Notes: a model not told the origin generated them from the letters alone. A DNA stretch of 64,000 bases from Methylophilaceae bacterium (GCA_013141125.1 JABFRO010000001.1:1922001-1986000), one strand, 5' to 3'. Counted from the first letter of the stretch, positions 27,900 through 37,835 are shown. Made by a program: numbers and translations.

Positions 27900-29003
27900 A
27901 TGGCTACTATCCTGCATCAAATTGGCACTCCACTCCAGCTTGTAGCGCTGTTCCTGTTGCTGGTTGCAGGCATTGCGAGACTGCTGTTACGCAGCGGAAA
28001 GTTAAGCTCGTCCCAAGCACTGACTCGGCTAGCCATCAACCGTATTTTTGCTGCCGGATTGACAGCATTAATCCTGGGTCTGCTCATTCCGGTTGTGGCA
28101 CCGGTGCTGGATAAATGGCTGAACGGCGACGAAACCTTTCATGGCGTGGTTTTATCAGCCACTGGCGCACCCATCTCGGGCGCGACGATCAATCTGCTGT
28201 CCATTGCCATTGTAACAACGAATCCTTCCGGACAATTCGACATCACCGTGCCACGTAGTCGTGTTCTCAACGAATATCGTATTCAAGTGCAGGCCCAGGG
28301 ATACAAAACGCCAGATATTTTGACCATAAGCGCCTCGAAAATGAGAAGTTTCGAGATCAAACTGACACCGGCATTACCCGAACTTGTCAAGACGCTGGAA
28401 TCCAACCTGATTATCGGGCAATACTACGGACTGCCATTGGTTCTCGCGACGTTCAGAGTCGAAAATACCGCAACCTCTACACTCAATATCAACGAAATCC
28501 GCGGCAACCTTACTGGTGCCAATGGATCGTTCATGTTGATTCCAGTTGCATGGACTATCGTCAATTCATTTGGCCCGTTTGCGCCGGTTACAGGTCCATT
28601 TCCCATCCCCGCTGGTGCTAGGCTTGATCTACGGGTCGTGATGATGACAGGAGCCAACGTGGCTAGCCTTATGGCTAAATTGAACGCATTGCCCGAGTAT
28701 CGCTCGCAGATGCCATGCTCGCAGAGTTATGGAAAGGCTGTTGAACCATTGAGCGACGATGCCTACACAATTGTTGATCGCTTTGCGTTTGAGCATTTCT
28801 TGTGGCGCGAAGGTAATTGGAACCTGCAACTAAGCGCATCCACGGATAATGAAACCAAGAGTTTCACACGCGACTTCTCGCTTTCAGTCAACGAAATTAC
28901 CCGGCTACGCGACTCCATAGCACTGATACGGCAATGCCTGTCGATAAACATGACGGTACCGCTCGCGCAGGATGGCAGCCTGGCGAACTTTCTATCAAAA
29001 TAA
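27900..29003 (+). CDS. Unrecognised membrane-anchored protein with a carboxypeptidase-regulatory-like domain
   Basis: 367 residues. GAGG lies 8 bases before the ATG. Two hydrophobic segments are at about 13-30 and 48-72, separated by a basic stretch. Residues about 78-155 read like an Ig-type carboxypeptidase-regulatory domain: FHGVVLSATGAPISGATIN, SGQFDITVP, and a YRIQVQAQGYKTPD tail. The remaining 200 residues, including NEIRGNLTGANGSFML, suggest beta structure. I do not recognise the family. It stands alone and could bind extracytoplasmic ligands; that is inference. Confidence 0.7.
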   Translation: MATILHQIGTPLQLVALFLLLVAGIARLLLRSGKLSSSQALTRLAINRIFAAGLTALILGLLIPVVAPVLDKWLNGDETFHGVVLSATGAPISGATINLLSIAIVTTNPSGQFDITVPRSRVLNEYRIQVQAQGYKTPDILTISASKMRSFEIKLTPALPELVKTLESNLIIGQYYGLPLVLATFRVENTATSTLNINEIRGNLTGANGSFMLIPVAWTIVNSFGPFAPVTGPFPIPAGARLDLRVVMMTGANVASLMAKLNALPEYRSQMPCSQSYGKAVEPLSDDAYTIVDRFAFEHFLWREGNWNLQLSASTDNETKSFTRDFSLSVNEITRLRDSIALIRQCLSINMTVPLAQDGSLANFLSK

Positions 29004-29182
29004 TCAGCTAAGACATATGGACAAATCAATGCGGCTGGAAAATTACAGTTGCTAACAGCATCGGAGACCGGATCCCTATGCCTTGGAGATCCAGCAAGCG
29101 TAGTGCAAATAACGCTGCGCTCAGCAGCCTACAAACTGACCAAGCTTCGCATATAAACTCAAACTGAGGCGAGACAGACGTT

Positions 29183-29392
29183 TTATTTCTGCAGATTTTT
29201 AAGCAGATCAACGATCAGTGAGATTACCCAGAGAATGGCTTTAAACGTATTCATCACCGGAATCAAGCTCCAGAACATATTGCCCATGATTTGTCGGCAC
29301 TTCATGTTATTGAGGCAGCTGGTTTTATGGATAGTCGAAAAAGAACATATACCTAAAGACACAAAATAGATGATGAGCAGGTGATAGACCAT
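29183..29392 (-). CDS. Small hydrophobic protein, 69 residues
   Basis: Starts MVYHLLIIYFVSLGICSFS and has a second hydrophobic segment near the end (FWSLIPVMNTFKAILWVISL). AAAGGA stands 7 bases before the ATG at 29392; the open frame also extends upstream to 29431. The two-helix layout with a polar loop containing two Cys looks like a genuine small membrane protein of unknown family. Confidence 0.55.
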   Translation of the reverse strand: MVYHLLIIYFVSLGICSFSTIHKTSCLNNMKCRQIMGNMFWSLIPVMNTFKAILWVISLIVDLLKNLQK

Positions 29393-29570
29393 GTTTGTTT
29401 CCTTTCTAAATTTGGCAGGCTTTTTGGCCATGTATCTGTTTATACAGCTGTGCGCTCTCCAACAAGGCTATGCCATTAAATGGTTTTGTCTGTAAATGTT
29501 GCTATTTTGGTCGCAAGGATAACCACCTCATAATTACGAACATTCAAACAACAAACAGGCACCTCCAACC

Positions 29571-29990
29571 ATGTGGCTACAAAAAGAATTTCAATTATCT
29601 GCGCGAAGCCGGGGTTTTCATCTGATTACGCGTGAAATCGTTGAGGCCTTGCCGGAGTTGAAGCTAATCCAATGCGGCTTGCTGCATGTGTTTATCAAGC
29701 ACACTTCGGCTTCGTTGACGATCAACGAGAATGCCGATCCTACCGTGCGCGAGGATATGGAAAGCTTCTTCAATCTGGCGGTGGCGGAGGGTGCGCCTTA
29801 TTACCGGCATGAGGATGAAGGTAGTGATGACATGCCCGCGCATATCAAAAGCAGTTTATTGGGCAGCAGTGTGATGTTGCCGATCAGCAATGGCCGCTTG
29901 AATCTGGGAACCTGGCAGGGGATTTATTTGGGTGAGCACCGCAATCACGGTGGGCGCAGGCGCATTTTGCTGACCCTGCAAGGCGAATAA
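29571..29990 (+). CDS. yjbQ: YjbQ-family (UPF0047) protein
   Basis: 139 residues of the UPF0047/YjbQ family, proposed secondary thiamine-phosphate synthases. Conserved stretches are [43 protein letters not shown] (its His/Glu residues are candidate ligands) and [18 protein letters not shown]. Full length. The physiological role is unsettled in the family. It ends 11 bases before the convergent isochorismatase-like gene. Confidence 0.93.
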   Translation: MWLQKEFQLSARSRGFHLITREIVEALPELKLIQCGLLHVFIKHTSASLTINENADPTVREDMESFFNLAVAEGAPYYRHEDEGSDDMPAHIKSSLLGSSVMLPISNGRLNLGTWQGIYLGEHRNHGGRRRILLTLQGE

Positions 29991-30001
29991 ACATTTATAG
30001 A

Positions 30002-30559
30002 TTAGCGCACCAATTGGCTGATCTGCTTGAAAGCCGGCCCTTCTGCCGCACCCAGCCATTCAAAAACCACGGATTCGGTATTGCTGACTATGACACCGGC
30101 ATGTCGGAGACGGCTCAAGGCATTGGCTTTGTTTTCAGCACTGCGTGAGAGCACGGCATCTTCCACGACAAATACTTGCCGTCCCAGCGCTTGCAATTGC
30201 AGTGCGGTTTGCAGAATGCAAATATGTGATTCCAGCCCGGCCAAAATCACCTGCGGTCTATCGTTTGCCAGTTGGCGGTTGAATTTGAGTTCATCACAAC
30301 AGGAAAAAGTAATTTTTTCCACACGCGATTTACTCGCCAAAAAAGGCAGCAGTTCCGGCAATGTGCCACCCAAGCCTTGCGGATATTGCTCGGTATAAAG
30401 CGAGGGTATTTGCAGCAAGGCGGCGGCCTGTAGCAGAATGCTGCAATTTCTGGTCACGGCCGCTATGGCATCGGCCGACATGGCCGCCGCCAATTTCTCT
30501 TGCACATCAATAATCACCAATTGGCTTTGGTGGCGCTTTGCAATCAGGCTATGTTTCAT
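30002..30559 (-). CDS. Isochorismatase-family cysteine hydrolase
   Basis: 185 residues with the cysteine hydrolase fold: VIIDVQEKL (catalytic Asp) at the N-terminus and GLESHICILQTALQL with the nucleophilic Cys, preceded by VILAG. It resembles YcaC-type hydrolases. The substrate is not predictable. It is the last gene of the adaptor-RND-pcm-tolC unit, overlapping tolC by ATGA. Confidence 0.85.
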   Translation of the reverse strand: MKHSLIAKRHQSQLVIIDVQEKLAAAMSADAIAAVTRNCSILLQAAALLQIPSLYTEQYPQGLGGTLPELLPFLASKSRVEKITFSCCDELKFNRQLANDRPQVILAGLESHICILQTALQLQALGRQVFVVEDAVLSRSAENKANALSRLRHAGVIVSNTESVVFEWLGAAEGPAFKQISQLVR

Positions 30560-32037
30560 GGCTTGTTTTTGCCCTTTTTGACCGTAGCTGACTTTTTATC
30601 AAAGCTGCGTTTTGCTGCTGGCGGAATTGTTGGGGCAGCAGATTCAGCCACGGTAACCGTTGGCGACGCAGGTTCTGCACTATTTTCTTTCAATAACTGC
30701 TGGTTGATTTCAGCCAAATCTGCTTCATTGAGCTGACCGGCGGATGATTTCAGCTTGAGTCCGCTCAATAGATATTGATAACGCGCTTGCAATAGATTTT
30801 GCTTGGCGGTAAATAATTGCTGCTGTGCATTGAGCACATCCACACTGGTACGCACCCCCACTTCATAACCCAGATTGGTTGAATCCAGCTGGCTCTGGCT
30901 GGATTTGAGCGCCTGCTCATAAGCCTTGACTTGTGCCACGGCACTGCTCACGCCCAGATAGGCCTGGCGTGCCTCCAGCTCTGCCTGGCGGCGCGCCGTT
31001 TCCACCTCATCCTGCGCTTTTTGTTTATTGGCCGCTGCTTCCCGCGTTTTGGAGCTGATGGCACCGCCCTGATAGATAGGAATCTGCAATTGCACACCTA
31101 TGCTACCGTTTTGCAGATTATTACCAAAGCCGTTCGCGCTACCATTGGAACGATTATCAGAATAGCTGCCAACCGCATCCAGCGTCGGGTAATGACCGGC
31201 CTGATTGCGCTCTACTTCTTTGTTGGCAATTTCCAAAGCCTGGCGTTGGATCAAAAGTAGCAGATTGTTTTGCTCGGCAATGCCTACCCATTGTTCCATT
31301 TCATGCGGTTCCGGCATGGATGTATTCAAATCAGAACGCACAGCCGTCAAGTTGGCTGGCATTTGCCCAATGATGGATTGTATGGCGCGTTTATTGACTT
31401 CCAGCTCGTTAATGGCGGCAATTTCCTGCGCCAGCGTCAGATCATAGCGGGCTTGTGCTTCATTGACATCGGTAATGGTGGCCGTGCCTACCTCAAAATT
31501 GGCATTGGCTTGTTCCAGCTGGCGATTGATTGCCGATTTTTGCGCGTTGATTAAAGCAATTTTGTCTTGCGCCAATAGCACATCAAAATAAGCCTTGGCT
31601 ACGCGCAAAATCAACTCCTGCTGCGCGCGCAACAACTGCTTGTCGGCTTGTGCTACCTGAATTCTGGATTGCTGGTACTGCACCAGATTTTGCATACGAA
31701 ACAAAGGCTGCGTGACATTGAAGCTATAGCCATAATTCTCAAAAGATTTGGCTCCATCTTTAAAAGGTGTAACACCGCTGAAAGTGATCTCGGTATCGGA
31801 ATGGCTGGCATTTCCATTCAATATGGCACTGGGTAGCAACAAAGCACGGCCTTGCACAATTTTCTCCTGGCTCGCCAGATTGGCACTGCGCGCAGAGGCC
31901 AACACCGGATCACTGCTAACGGCAAGCTGGTAAATATCCAATAAATTTTGTTGATTTTCTGCCGCATGTAAGCAGGCAGGTAAAAACATCAAACCAATAA
32001 AGCCAGCCAGCTTGCATAGCTGTTGCGGAGCCATCAT
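30556..32037 (-). CDS. tolC: TolC-family outer membrane channel
   Basis: 493 residues. A signal peptide (GFIGLMFLPACLHAA) is followed by two OEP repeats rich in coiled-coil helices; NEAQARYDLTLAQ and VRTSVDVLNAQQQLFTAKQNLLQARYQYL are characteristic TolC stretches. The extra C-terminal tail of about 45 residues is Ala/Pro/Lys-rich and ends VKKGKNKP, probably periplasmic. It would form the outer duct for the RND pump encoded upstream in the same unit. The pcm-tolC adjacency is familiar in betaproteobacteria. Confidence 0.92.
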   Translation of the reverse strand: MMAPQQLCKLAGFIGLMFLPACLHAAENQQNLLDIYQLAVSSDPVLASARSANLASQEKIVQGRALLLPSAILNGNASHSDTEITFSGVTPFKDGAKSFENYGYSFNVTQPLFRMQNLVQYQQSRIQVAQADKQLLRAQQELILRVAKAYFDVLLAQDKIALINAQKSAINRQLEQANANFEVGTATITDVNEAQARYDLTLAQEIAAINELEVNKRAIQSIIGQMPANLTAVRSDLNTSMPEPHEMEQWVGIAEQNNLLLLIQRQALEIANKEVERNQAGHYPTLDAVGSYSDNRSNGSANGFGNNLQNGSIGVQLQIPIYQGGAISSKTREAAANKQKAQDEVETARRQAELEARQAYLGVSSAVAQVKAYEQALKSSQSQLDSTNLGYEVGVRTSVDVLNAQQQLFTAKQNLLQARYQYLLSGLKLKSSAGQLNEADLAEINQQLLKENSAEPASPTVTVAESAAPTIPPAAKRSFDKKSATVKKGKNKP

Positions 32038-32046
32038 AAAACCACC

Positions 32047-32835
32047 TTAAAACTGAAAACGAGTCGGTTGCGGAGCGTTGATTAATGCGGGTAAACAGGT
32101 TTCAAACAATACATCGCGTTTGAACACATCGCTGGCACCGGGTCGGGTAATGCGCCGTATTAATTGCGCCTGCATTGCGGGCGCTTCGCCAATCACAGCG
32201 AAGAGCCGACCACCGCTAACCAGGCTGGCTGGTACTAAATCCGGCAGCAGCGGCAAAGAGCCGGTAAACACAATCACATCATAAGGCGCATGTTGTGGCC
32301 AGCCATGCACGGCATCACCCACTTCCAGCGTCACATTGTGCAGGTTTTGTGCGGCCAGACGTTGCCGTGCCAGCTGGCTGATTTCATCATGAATTTCAAC
32401 ACTGACCACATGCTTGGCCTGGCTTGCCAGCAAGGCGGTCAAATAGCCGCTGCCGGTGCCAATCTCCAGCACGCTATCGGTCTTTTTAATCTCCAGTGCC
32501 TGCAGAATACGCCCTTCCATTTTGGGTGCGAGCATGGTTTGTCCATGGCCGATGGGGATTTCAATATCGGCAAAGGCCAATCCGGCGTAGGCCTCAGTGA
32601 CAAACGCTTCGCGCGGCACCTGATTGAATAATTCCAGCACTTTGGGATCCAGCACCTCCCAAGTGCGGATTTGCTGTTCTATCATATTAAATCGCGCTTG
32701 GGCGCTAGGCATATTAAATCGCGCTTGGGCGCTAAGCATATTAAAACGCGCCTGCTCGTTGGGCACGTTAAATCCCGCTTGGGCGTTGGCTGAATTGGGT
32801 TGTAAGTTCAAAGCTGTGTTCACAATTTTTCTCAT
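32047..32835 (-). CDS. pcm: Protein-L-isoaspartate O-methyltransferase family protein with N-terminal 9-residue repeats
   Basis: 262 residues. The core has FNMIEQQIRTWEVLD, the substrate loop IGHGQTMLAP and the SAM motif VLEIGTGSGYLTALL. The Pcm family repairs isoaspartyl residues; this betaproteobacterial branch next to tolC may differ in substrate. The N-terminus is unusual: a 9-residue unit of the form SAQARFNMP occurs four times in tandem at residues 17-52, where relatives have one copy. ATG at 32835; Met33, Met42 and Met51 are alternative starts. Confidence 0.88.
   Translation of the reverse strand: MRKIVNTALNLQPNSANAQAGFNVPNEQARFNMLSAQARFNMPSAQARFNMIEQQIRTWEVLDPKVLELFNQVPREAFVTEAYAGLAFADIEIPIGHGQTMLAPKMEGRILQALEIKKTDSVLEIGTGSGYLTALLASQAKHVVSVEIHDEISQLARQRLAAQNLHNVTLEVGDAVHGWPQHAPYDVIVFTGSLPLLPDLVPASLVSGGRLFAVIGEAPAMQAQLIRRITRPGASDVFKRDVLFETCLPALINAPQPTRFQF
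32680..32787 (-). repeat. 27-bp tandem repeat, four units, inside pcm
   Basis: Four consecutive 27-bp units encode residues 17-52: NAQAGFNVP, NEQARFNML, SAQARFNMP and SAQARFNMI. The unit nearest the core is closest to the family sequence and the outermost has diverged most. Length is a multiple of three, so the frame is kept. Confidence 0.9.
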
Positions 32836-32877
32836 TCACAAATGATTTGGGCTGATTGGATAATTTGACCAGTTTGA

Positions 32878-35800
32878 TTATATCGCAGCATTTCCGCTGG
32901 TAGGGATAGTTACACGGAACCAGGCGGCGTAGAGCGCGGGCAGAAACAATAAAGTCAAAATAGTGGCCACGGTCAAGCCGCCCATGATGGCCACCGCCAT
33001 CGGCCCGAAGAATGCACTTTCCGTCAGCGGAATCATCGCCAAAATAGCCGCAGTAGCGGTCAAAACAATAGGCCGGAAGCGCCTGACGGTGGAGTCCACA
33101 ATAGCTTCCCAATCCGGCTTGCCTGCCAGCCTATCTTGTTCAATCTGATCCACCAGTATCACCGAGTTACGCATAATCATGCCGGATAAAGCAATCGTCC
33201 CCAGCATCGCCACAAAGCCAAACGGCTGGTTGAATATCAGCAAGGATAAAGTCACGCCTATCAGCCCCAGCGGGGCGGTGATTAACACCAACCCGACGCG
33301 TGAAAAACTTTGCAGCTGTATCATCAACACGGTCAGCACGACAAACAGAAACAAGGGCACACCGGCCGCCACGGACTCCGCACCTTTGGCCGACTCTTCC
33401 ACCGCGCCTCCGGTTTCCAGACGGTAGCCAAAAGGAAGATTAGCCTTAATGCCACTCAGCTTCTCCTCTATCTGCACAGACAGCATGGGCGCTTGCTTCT
33501 GACCGTAAACATTCGCACGCACGGTAATGGTTGGCAAGCGATTGCGACGCCAAATCACGCCTTCCTCAAAGCCATAATCAAAACTGGCGATTTGTGATAA
33601 GGCCACGCTTTTACCGGCTGCTGTGGGAATCATTAAATCCGGGAGATGTGACAAACGCTTGCGCTCCAAAGTGGTGCCACGCACCACCAGACTCATGCGC
33701 TCAATACCTGCACGATACTCGGACACGTATAAGCCCTGCATGGCACCTTCCAGCAAATGTGCCAAATCCGTTGAGGTGACCCCCAGCAAGCGTGCTTTGG
33801 ATTGATCTACATTAACATGCACCACCTTGATCGGCTCCTCCCAATCCAACTGTACATTATTTAAATCAGGATTTTTTCGCATCACATCAGCTACGTGATG
33901 CGCCAGATTTTTAAGCACGCTCAAATCCGGGCCGGAAACGCGAAACTGCACAGGAAAACCTACCGGCGGGCCATTTTCCAAACGTAACACCGAAGCCTGT
34001 AAATTTACAGGCTGCTGCTCAAAATACTGGATTAATTTACCCCGCAATACTTCGCGTTCAGCAAAGCCTTTAGTCAGCACCACCAGCTCGGCAAAATTGC
34101 GCTGCTCTAACTGCTGATCTATAGGCAGATAGAATCTTGGGCTGCCCGAACCGATATAAGCCACGTAGTTTTCAATGCCCGCCTGCCTGGATAGCCAGGC
34201 TTCCAGCTGTTTAACCGCGCCCTCCGAGGCCGCATAAGAAACGCCTTCGGCCAGCCGTAAATCGACCAATAATTCGGGCCGGGTCGAGTCGGGGAAAAAT
34301 TGTTGTTGCACCAATTTAAAGCCAAAAATTGCAGCGACAAAAATCGCCGCCGTCAGCGCCACCACACTCCAGCGATAGCGCACACATAGAGTAACCAGTT
34401 TACGAAAACTACGGTAAAACGGCGTTTGATAAATATCATGGTGAGTCGTCTCAACAGCGCTGATTTTGAAGCGCTGAGGGCTTATTTTCGCTAACAATTT
34501 GGCCGACCATGAAGCCTGATGACCATTTTTATTAATATCCGGTAGTAATTTATAGCCAAGATAAGGCACAAAAATCACTGCCGCCACCCAGGAAACCAGC
34601 AAGGCAATCACCACTACCTGAAAAATCGAGCGTGTATATTCGCCGGTGGCAGATGCCGCTGTAGCAATCGGCAGAAATCCGGCGGCAGTGACCAAAGTGC
34701 CGGAAAGCATGGGCATAGCGGTTGAGGTATAGGCAAAAGCTGCGGCTCGTGTGCGCTCCATGCCCTGCTCCATTTTGGAGGCCATCATCTCAACGGCAAT
34801 AATGGCATCATCCACCAGCAAGCCCAGCGCTAGAATCAATGCCCCCAGCGATATTTTATGCAGGCCAACATCAAACAATTTCATCAGCCAGAAAGTAATC
34901 GCCAGCACTACCGGAATCGTGATCGCCACCACCACCCCTGTGCGCAAGCCCAGAGAAAGCAGACTAACACCCAGCACAATAATGACGGCTTCCAGCAATG
35001 ATCGCCCAAACTCATTAACCGAACGTGTCACTGAACGCGGCTGCGATGAAACTTCATGCAAGGCCAGCCCTACCGCTAATTGCGCAGATATGCGTTTGCT
35101 TGCACTATCCAGATCATGTCCCAGCTGCACTATGTCTCCGCCTTTATTCATGGAAACACCAATCAGCAAGGTGTTCTGCCCCATGTAACGAATACCTTGT
35201 TTAGGAGGGTCTTCATAACCATGACTCACCTTGGCCACATCACCCAGACGAAATTCACGCCCATTCGCGCGGATGCGGGTGTCGCGCAGCTCTTCAAGCT
35301 TGTCGTAGCGACCGCTGACCGCAATACGTATGTGCTCTTCGCCAGAATCAAAATTACCCGATGCCGTGATGGCATCCTGCGCTTGTAAGATTTTAAGCAA
35401 ACTGGCGGTATCCATACCCAAGGTAGCCAATTTGGCATTGGATAATTCAATATAAATGCGCTGCGCCTGCTCACCAAAAAAATCCACTTTGGCCACACTT
35501 TTAATCTGTAGCAATTCACTACGCACTTGCTCGGCCTGACGCTTAAGCTCGGCAAAATCATAGCCCTGACCAGTCAGCGCATATAAATTTCCATAAACAT
35601 CGCCAAACTCATCATTGAATGCCGGGCCATTGACACCATCCGGCAGACTGTGGCGCATGTCGCCGATTTTCTTACGTGCCTGATACCAGATGTCAGGAAC
35701 ATCATGCGCGGGCGTTGAATCTTTGGCGATGAGAAAAATAAGCGATTCCCCCGCACGCGAATAACTGCGCAGCGTATCGAGATATGGCACCTCTTGTAAT

Positions 35801-36063
35801 TTTTTCTCCAGTTTGTCAGTCACTTGCCGCTCCACCTCTTGCGCACTCGCACCCGGCCAAGCCGTGCGTACCACCATGACTTTAAAGGTGAAAGGAGGGT
35901 CTTCCGATTGCCCCAGTTGGGTGAACGAAACCAGGCCAATAATGGTAAGCGCCAGCATGACATATAGCACCAAGGCTTGATGATGCAAGGCCCATGCGGA
36001 CAGATTGAATTTGTCGGGAGGTTTTATATCGTCGCCCGCGTGATGCGGTTCAATTGGATTCAT
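32878..36063 (-). CDS. RND-type efflux pump permease
   Basis: 1061 residues with about 12 transmembrane helices and two large periplasmic loops. The pump signature GLLVDDAIIAVE, with the two Asp of the proton relay, is in TM4. The SEDPPFTFKVMVVRTAWPGA opening and the GVNGPAFNDEFGD loop place it among HAE1-like pumps. The start at ATG 36063 (MNPIEPHH) has AGGA before it and overlaps the adaptor gene by 14 bases; a longer frame to 36141 lies inside the adaptor gene. Substrate not predictable. Confidence 0.9.
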   Translation of the reverse strand: MNPIEPHHAGDDIKPPDKFNLSAWALHHQALVLYVMLALTIIGLVSFTQLGQSEDPPFTFKVMVVRTAWPGASAQEVERQVTDKLEKKLQEVPYLDTLRSYSRAGESLIFLIAKDSTPAHDVPDIWYQARKKIGDMRHSLPDGVNGPAFNDEFGDVYGNLYALTGQGYDFAELKRQAEQVRSELLQIKSVAKVDFFGEQAQRIYIELSNAKLATLGMDTASLLKILQAQDAITASGNFDSGEEHIRIAVSGRYDKLEELRDTRIRANGREFRLGDVAKVSHGYEDPPKQGIRYMGQNTLLIGVSMNKGGDIVQLGHDLDSASKRISAQLAVGLALHEVSSQPRSVTRSVNEFGRSLLEAVIIVLGVSLLSLGLRTGVVVAITIPVVLAITFWLMKLFDVGLHKISLGALILALGLLVDDAIIAVEMMASKMEQGMERTRAAAFAYTSTAMPMLSGTLVTAAGFLPIATAASATGEYTRSIFQVVVIALLVSWVAAVIFVPYLGYKLLPDINKNGHQASWSAKLLAKISPQRFKISAVETTHHDIYQTPFYRSFRKLVTLCVRYRWSVVALTAAIFVAAIFGFKLVQQQFFPDSTRPELLVDLRLAEGVSYAASEGAVKQLEAWLSRQAGIENYVAYIGSGSPRFYLPIDQQLEQRNFAELVVLTKGFAEREVLRGKLIQYFEQQPVNLQASVLRLENGPPVGFPVQFRVSGPDLSVLKNLAHHVADVMRKNPDLNNVQLDWEEPIKVVHVNVDQSKARLLGVTSTDLAHLLEGAMQGLYVSEYRAGIERMSLVVRGTTLERKRLSHLPDLMIPTAAGKSVALSQIASFDYGFEEGVIWRRNRLPTITVRANVYGQKQAPMLSVQIEEKLSGIKANLPFGYRLETGGAVEESAKGAESVAAGVPLFLFVVLTVLMIQLQSFSRVGLVLITAPLGLIGVTLSLLIFNQPFGFVAMLGTIALSGMIMRNSVILVDQIEQDRLAGKPDWEAIVDSTVRRFRPIVLTATAAILAMIPLTESAFFGPMAVAIMGGLTVATILTLLFLPALYAAWFRVTIPTSGNAAI

Positions 36064-37189
36064 GGTCGATTCCTGCCGCCAGTGGACGCACGATCTGGCC
36101 TGGCACCAGCGTATGCACGCCAGCCACCACGATGCGCTCACCAGCCTTCAGGCCGCTCTGAATCAGCACGCCATCCTCCGTGTAAGCTCCGGTTTTCACC
36201 GCGCGCGGTTGTACTTGTGCCTGTTCTTCTACCGTGGATTTCATTTCACCGGCCTTGGATTCAAGCACCCACACCACGGCCTGCCCGTTGAGCTTCGTTA
36301 GCGCGCTGCTGGGTACCCGAAAAAATCGGTCTGCCGCTGCCGCCAGACGTACACCTGCAGTCATCCCCAGGCGCACCGCCGCATCGGCATCCAATATAGA
36401 TACACGCACCTGAAAAGTACGTGTGGCCGGATCTGCCGCCGGTGCCACTTCACGAATACGCCCGTTGTAAGCCTTGTTGCCATCCACCCATAATTTAATT
36501 TGCGCGGGCACACCCACGGCGACACCCGCCATACGTGATTCCGGCACGGCAATCACTACTTCCATGACATTTTGCACCGCAACGCGCGCTATAGCTTCAC
36601 CGGCTACAACCACTTGCCCAGGCTCGGCGCGAATCTCGGTTACCACGCCATCGCGTTCCGCCTCCAGTGTGGTGTAACGCGATTGATTGCCAGCCACAGC
36701 GGCCTGCGCTCGCGTTTGTTCCAGCTGTGCTGCAGCTGATTTGAATTGCGCCTCATGCTGATCCAGCGCCGAGGCGGAAATGAATTTTTTTGTATACAAC
36801 AGTTTTTGCCGTTCAAACTCGGCGCGCGCCAATGCAAAATTGGCTTCGGCGGTGTGCACCTGTGCACTTGCCGCTTGCGCGGACAGGTTGCTATCCAGCG
36901 CGTCCAGTCGGGCTAATACCTGCCCTTTCGTCACGATTTGTCCCACCTCCACACGGCGTTCAATTATTTTTCCGGCGATACGAAAACCTTGTGCAGTTTC
37001 ATAGCGCGGCCGCACTTCTCCCACCAGCCCCTGCACTGCAGCGCTGCTGGAACTACCGACAACCATGCTTAACGCGGGTCGCGGTTGTACCGCTACTGGT
37101 GCCGGATGATCGCAGGCACTTAATAACTCGACCAGCAATAAGCACATAAAAATTCGCAAGGCAAAAACTTTATCAATTTGAAACATCAT
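36050..37189 (-). CDS. RND efflux periplasmic adaptor (HlyD/MFP family), lipoprotein
   Basis: About 379 residues. The signal peptide ends in the lipobox LSAC (Cys26), so it is probably lipid-anchored. The adaptor layout is clear: barrel-sandwich half (GKIIERRVEVGQIVTKGQVL), an alpha-helical hairpin rich in Ala/Gln, the second lipoyl half (AERDGVVTEIRAEPGQVV) and a beta-barrel and membrane-proximal domain. The ATG at 37189 is preferred to the TTG at 37198. It links the pump to TolC. Confidence 0.9.
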   Translation of the reverse strand: MMFQIDKVFALRIFMCLLLVELLSACDHPAPVAVQPRPALSMVVGSSSSAAVQGLVGEVRPRYETAQGFRIAGKIIERRVEVGQIVTKGQVLARLDALDSNLSAQAASAQVHTAEANFALARAEFERQKLLYTKKFISASALDQHEAQFKSAAAQLEQTRAQAAVAGNQSRYTTLEAERDGVVTEIRAEPGQVVVAGEAIARVAVQNVMEVVIAVPESRMAGVAVGVPAQIKLWVDGNKAYNGRIREVAPAADPATRTFQVRVSILDADAAVRLGMTAGVRLAAAADRFFRVPSSALTKLNGQAVVWVLESKAGEMKSTVEEQAQVQPRAVKTGAYTEDGVLIQSGLKAGERIVVAGVHTLVPGQIVRPLAAGIDHESN

Positions 37190-37211
37190 GGCATCCAATA
37201 AAAATTAAACC

Positions 37212-37835
37212 TTATTTAACCAGCCCGCGTATCAGCACATCCTGCATCAAAACCAGCCTGTCTTCAGCCGCTCTCCAATCTATCCAGGCATCATTGCCCA
37301 AGGCAATTTGCAGCGAACATACACCATGTACACCCGCCCAAATAGTCTGGGCGATCATGGCCACACCCCCCAATCCTGCGCGGAAACAGTCGGCCTCATG
37401 CGCCAAACGCACCACCTCCTTCAATTGTGCATAAGCATCCTGCTGCAAATTCCCCTGCTGAATGCTGGAGCTTTGCGGATCAAAGCATGGACTGGGTGTC
37501 ATGAACATAAGACGATACTGATTGGGGTGATCAAGTGCAAAATGCGCGTAGGCCGCCCCCAACGCCTTTAAGCGCTGGATAGGGTCAATTATCTTCATAA
37601 TATTTTCAAGCGATTGCGCCAGAGCCAGAAAATCAGTATCACAGACGGCTTGAAGCAGTGCATTCTTGTCGGCAAAATGTAAATAAAGTGCGGTGGCTGA
37701 ATAACCCGTTGACTTGGCAACTTCGCGCATGGTGACAGCCTCCACCCCGCGCGTCACAAAAAGATCGCGTGCCGCCTCAATAAACCCCATGCGCGTTTGT
37801 TGGCGCTCTTGTTCTGTTTGACATTTGGGAGGCAT
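37212..37835 (-). CDS. TetR-family repressor
   Basis: 207 residues. The N-terminal TetR helix-turn-helix covers about 14-60 (GFIEAARDLFVTRG, TMREVAKSTGYSATALYLHFADKNAL) and the C-terminal ligand domain follows. It is the first gene of the efflux unit and lies 22 bases before the adaptor gene, so it probably represses itself and the pump. A 13-bp palindrome 16 bases upstream of its start is the candidate operator. Confidence 0.9.
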   Translation of the reverse strand: MPPKCQTEQERQQTRMGFIEAARDLFVTRGVEAVTMREVAKSTGYSATALYLHFADKNALLQAVCDTDFLALAQSLENIMKIIDPIQRLKALGAAYAHFALDHPNQYRLMFMTPSPCFDPQSSSIQQGNLQQDAYAQLKEVVRLAHEADCFRAGLGGVAMIAQTIWAGVHGVCSLQIALGNDAWIDWRAAEDRLVLMQDVLIRGLVK

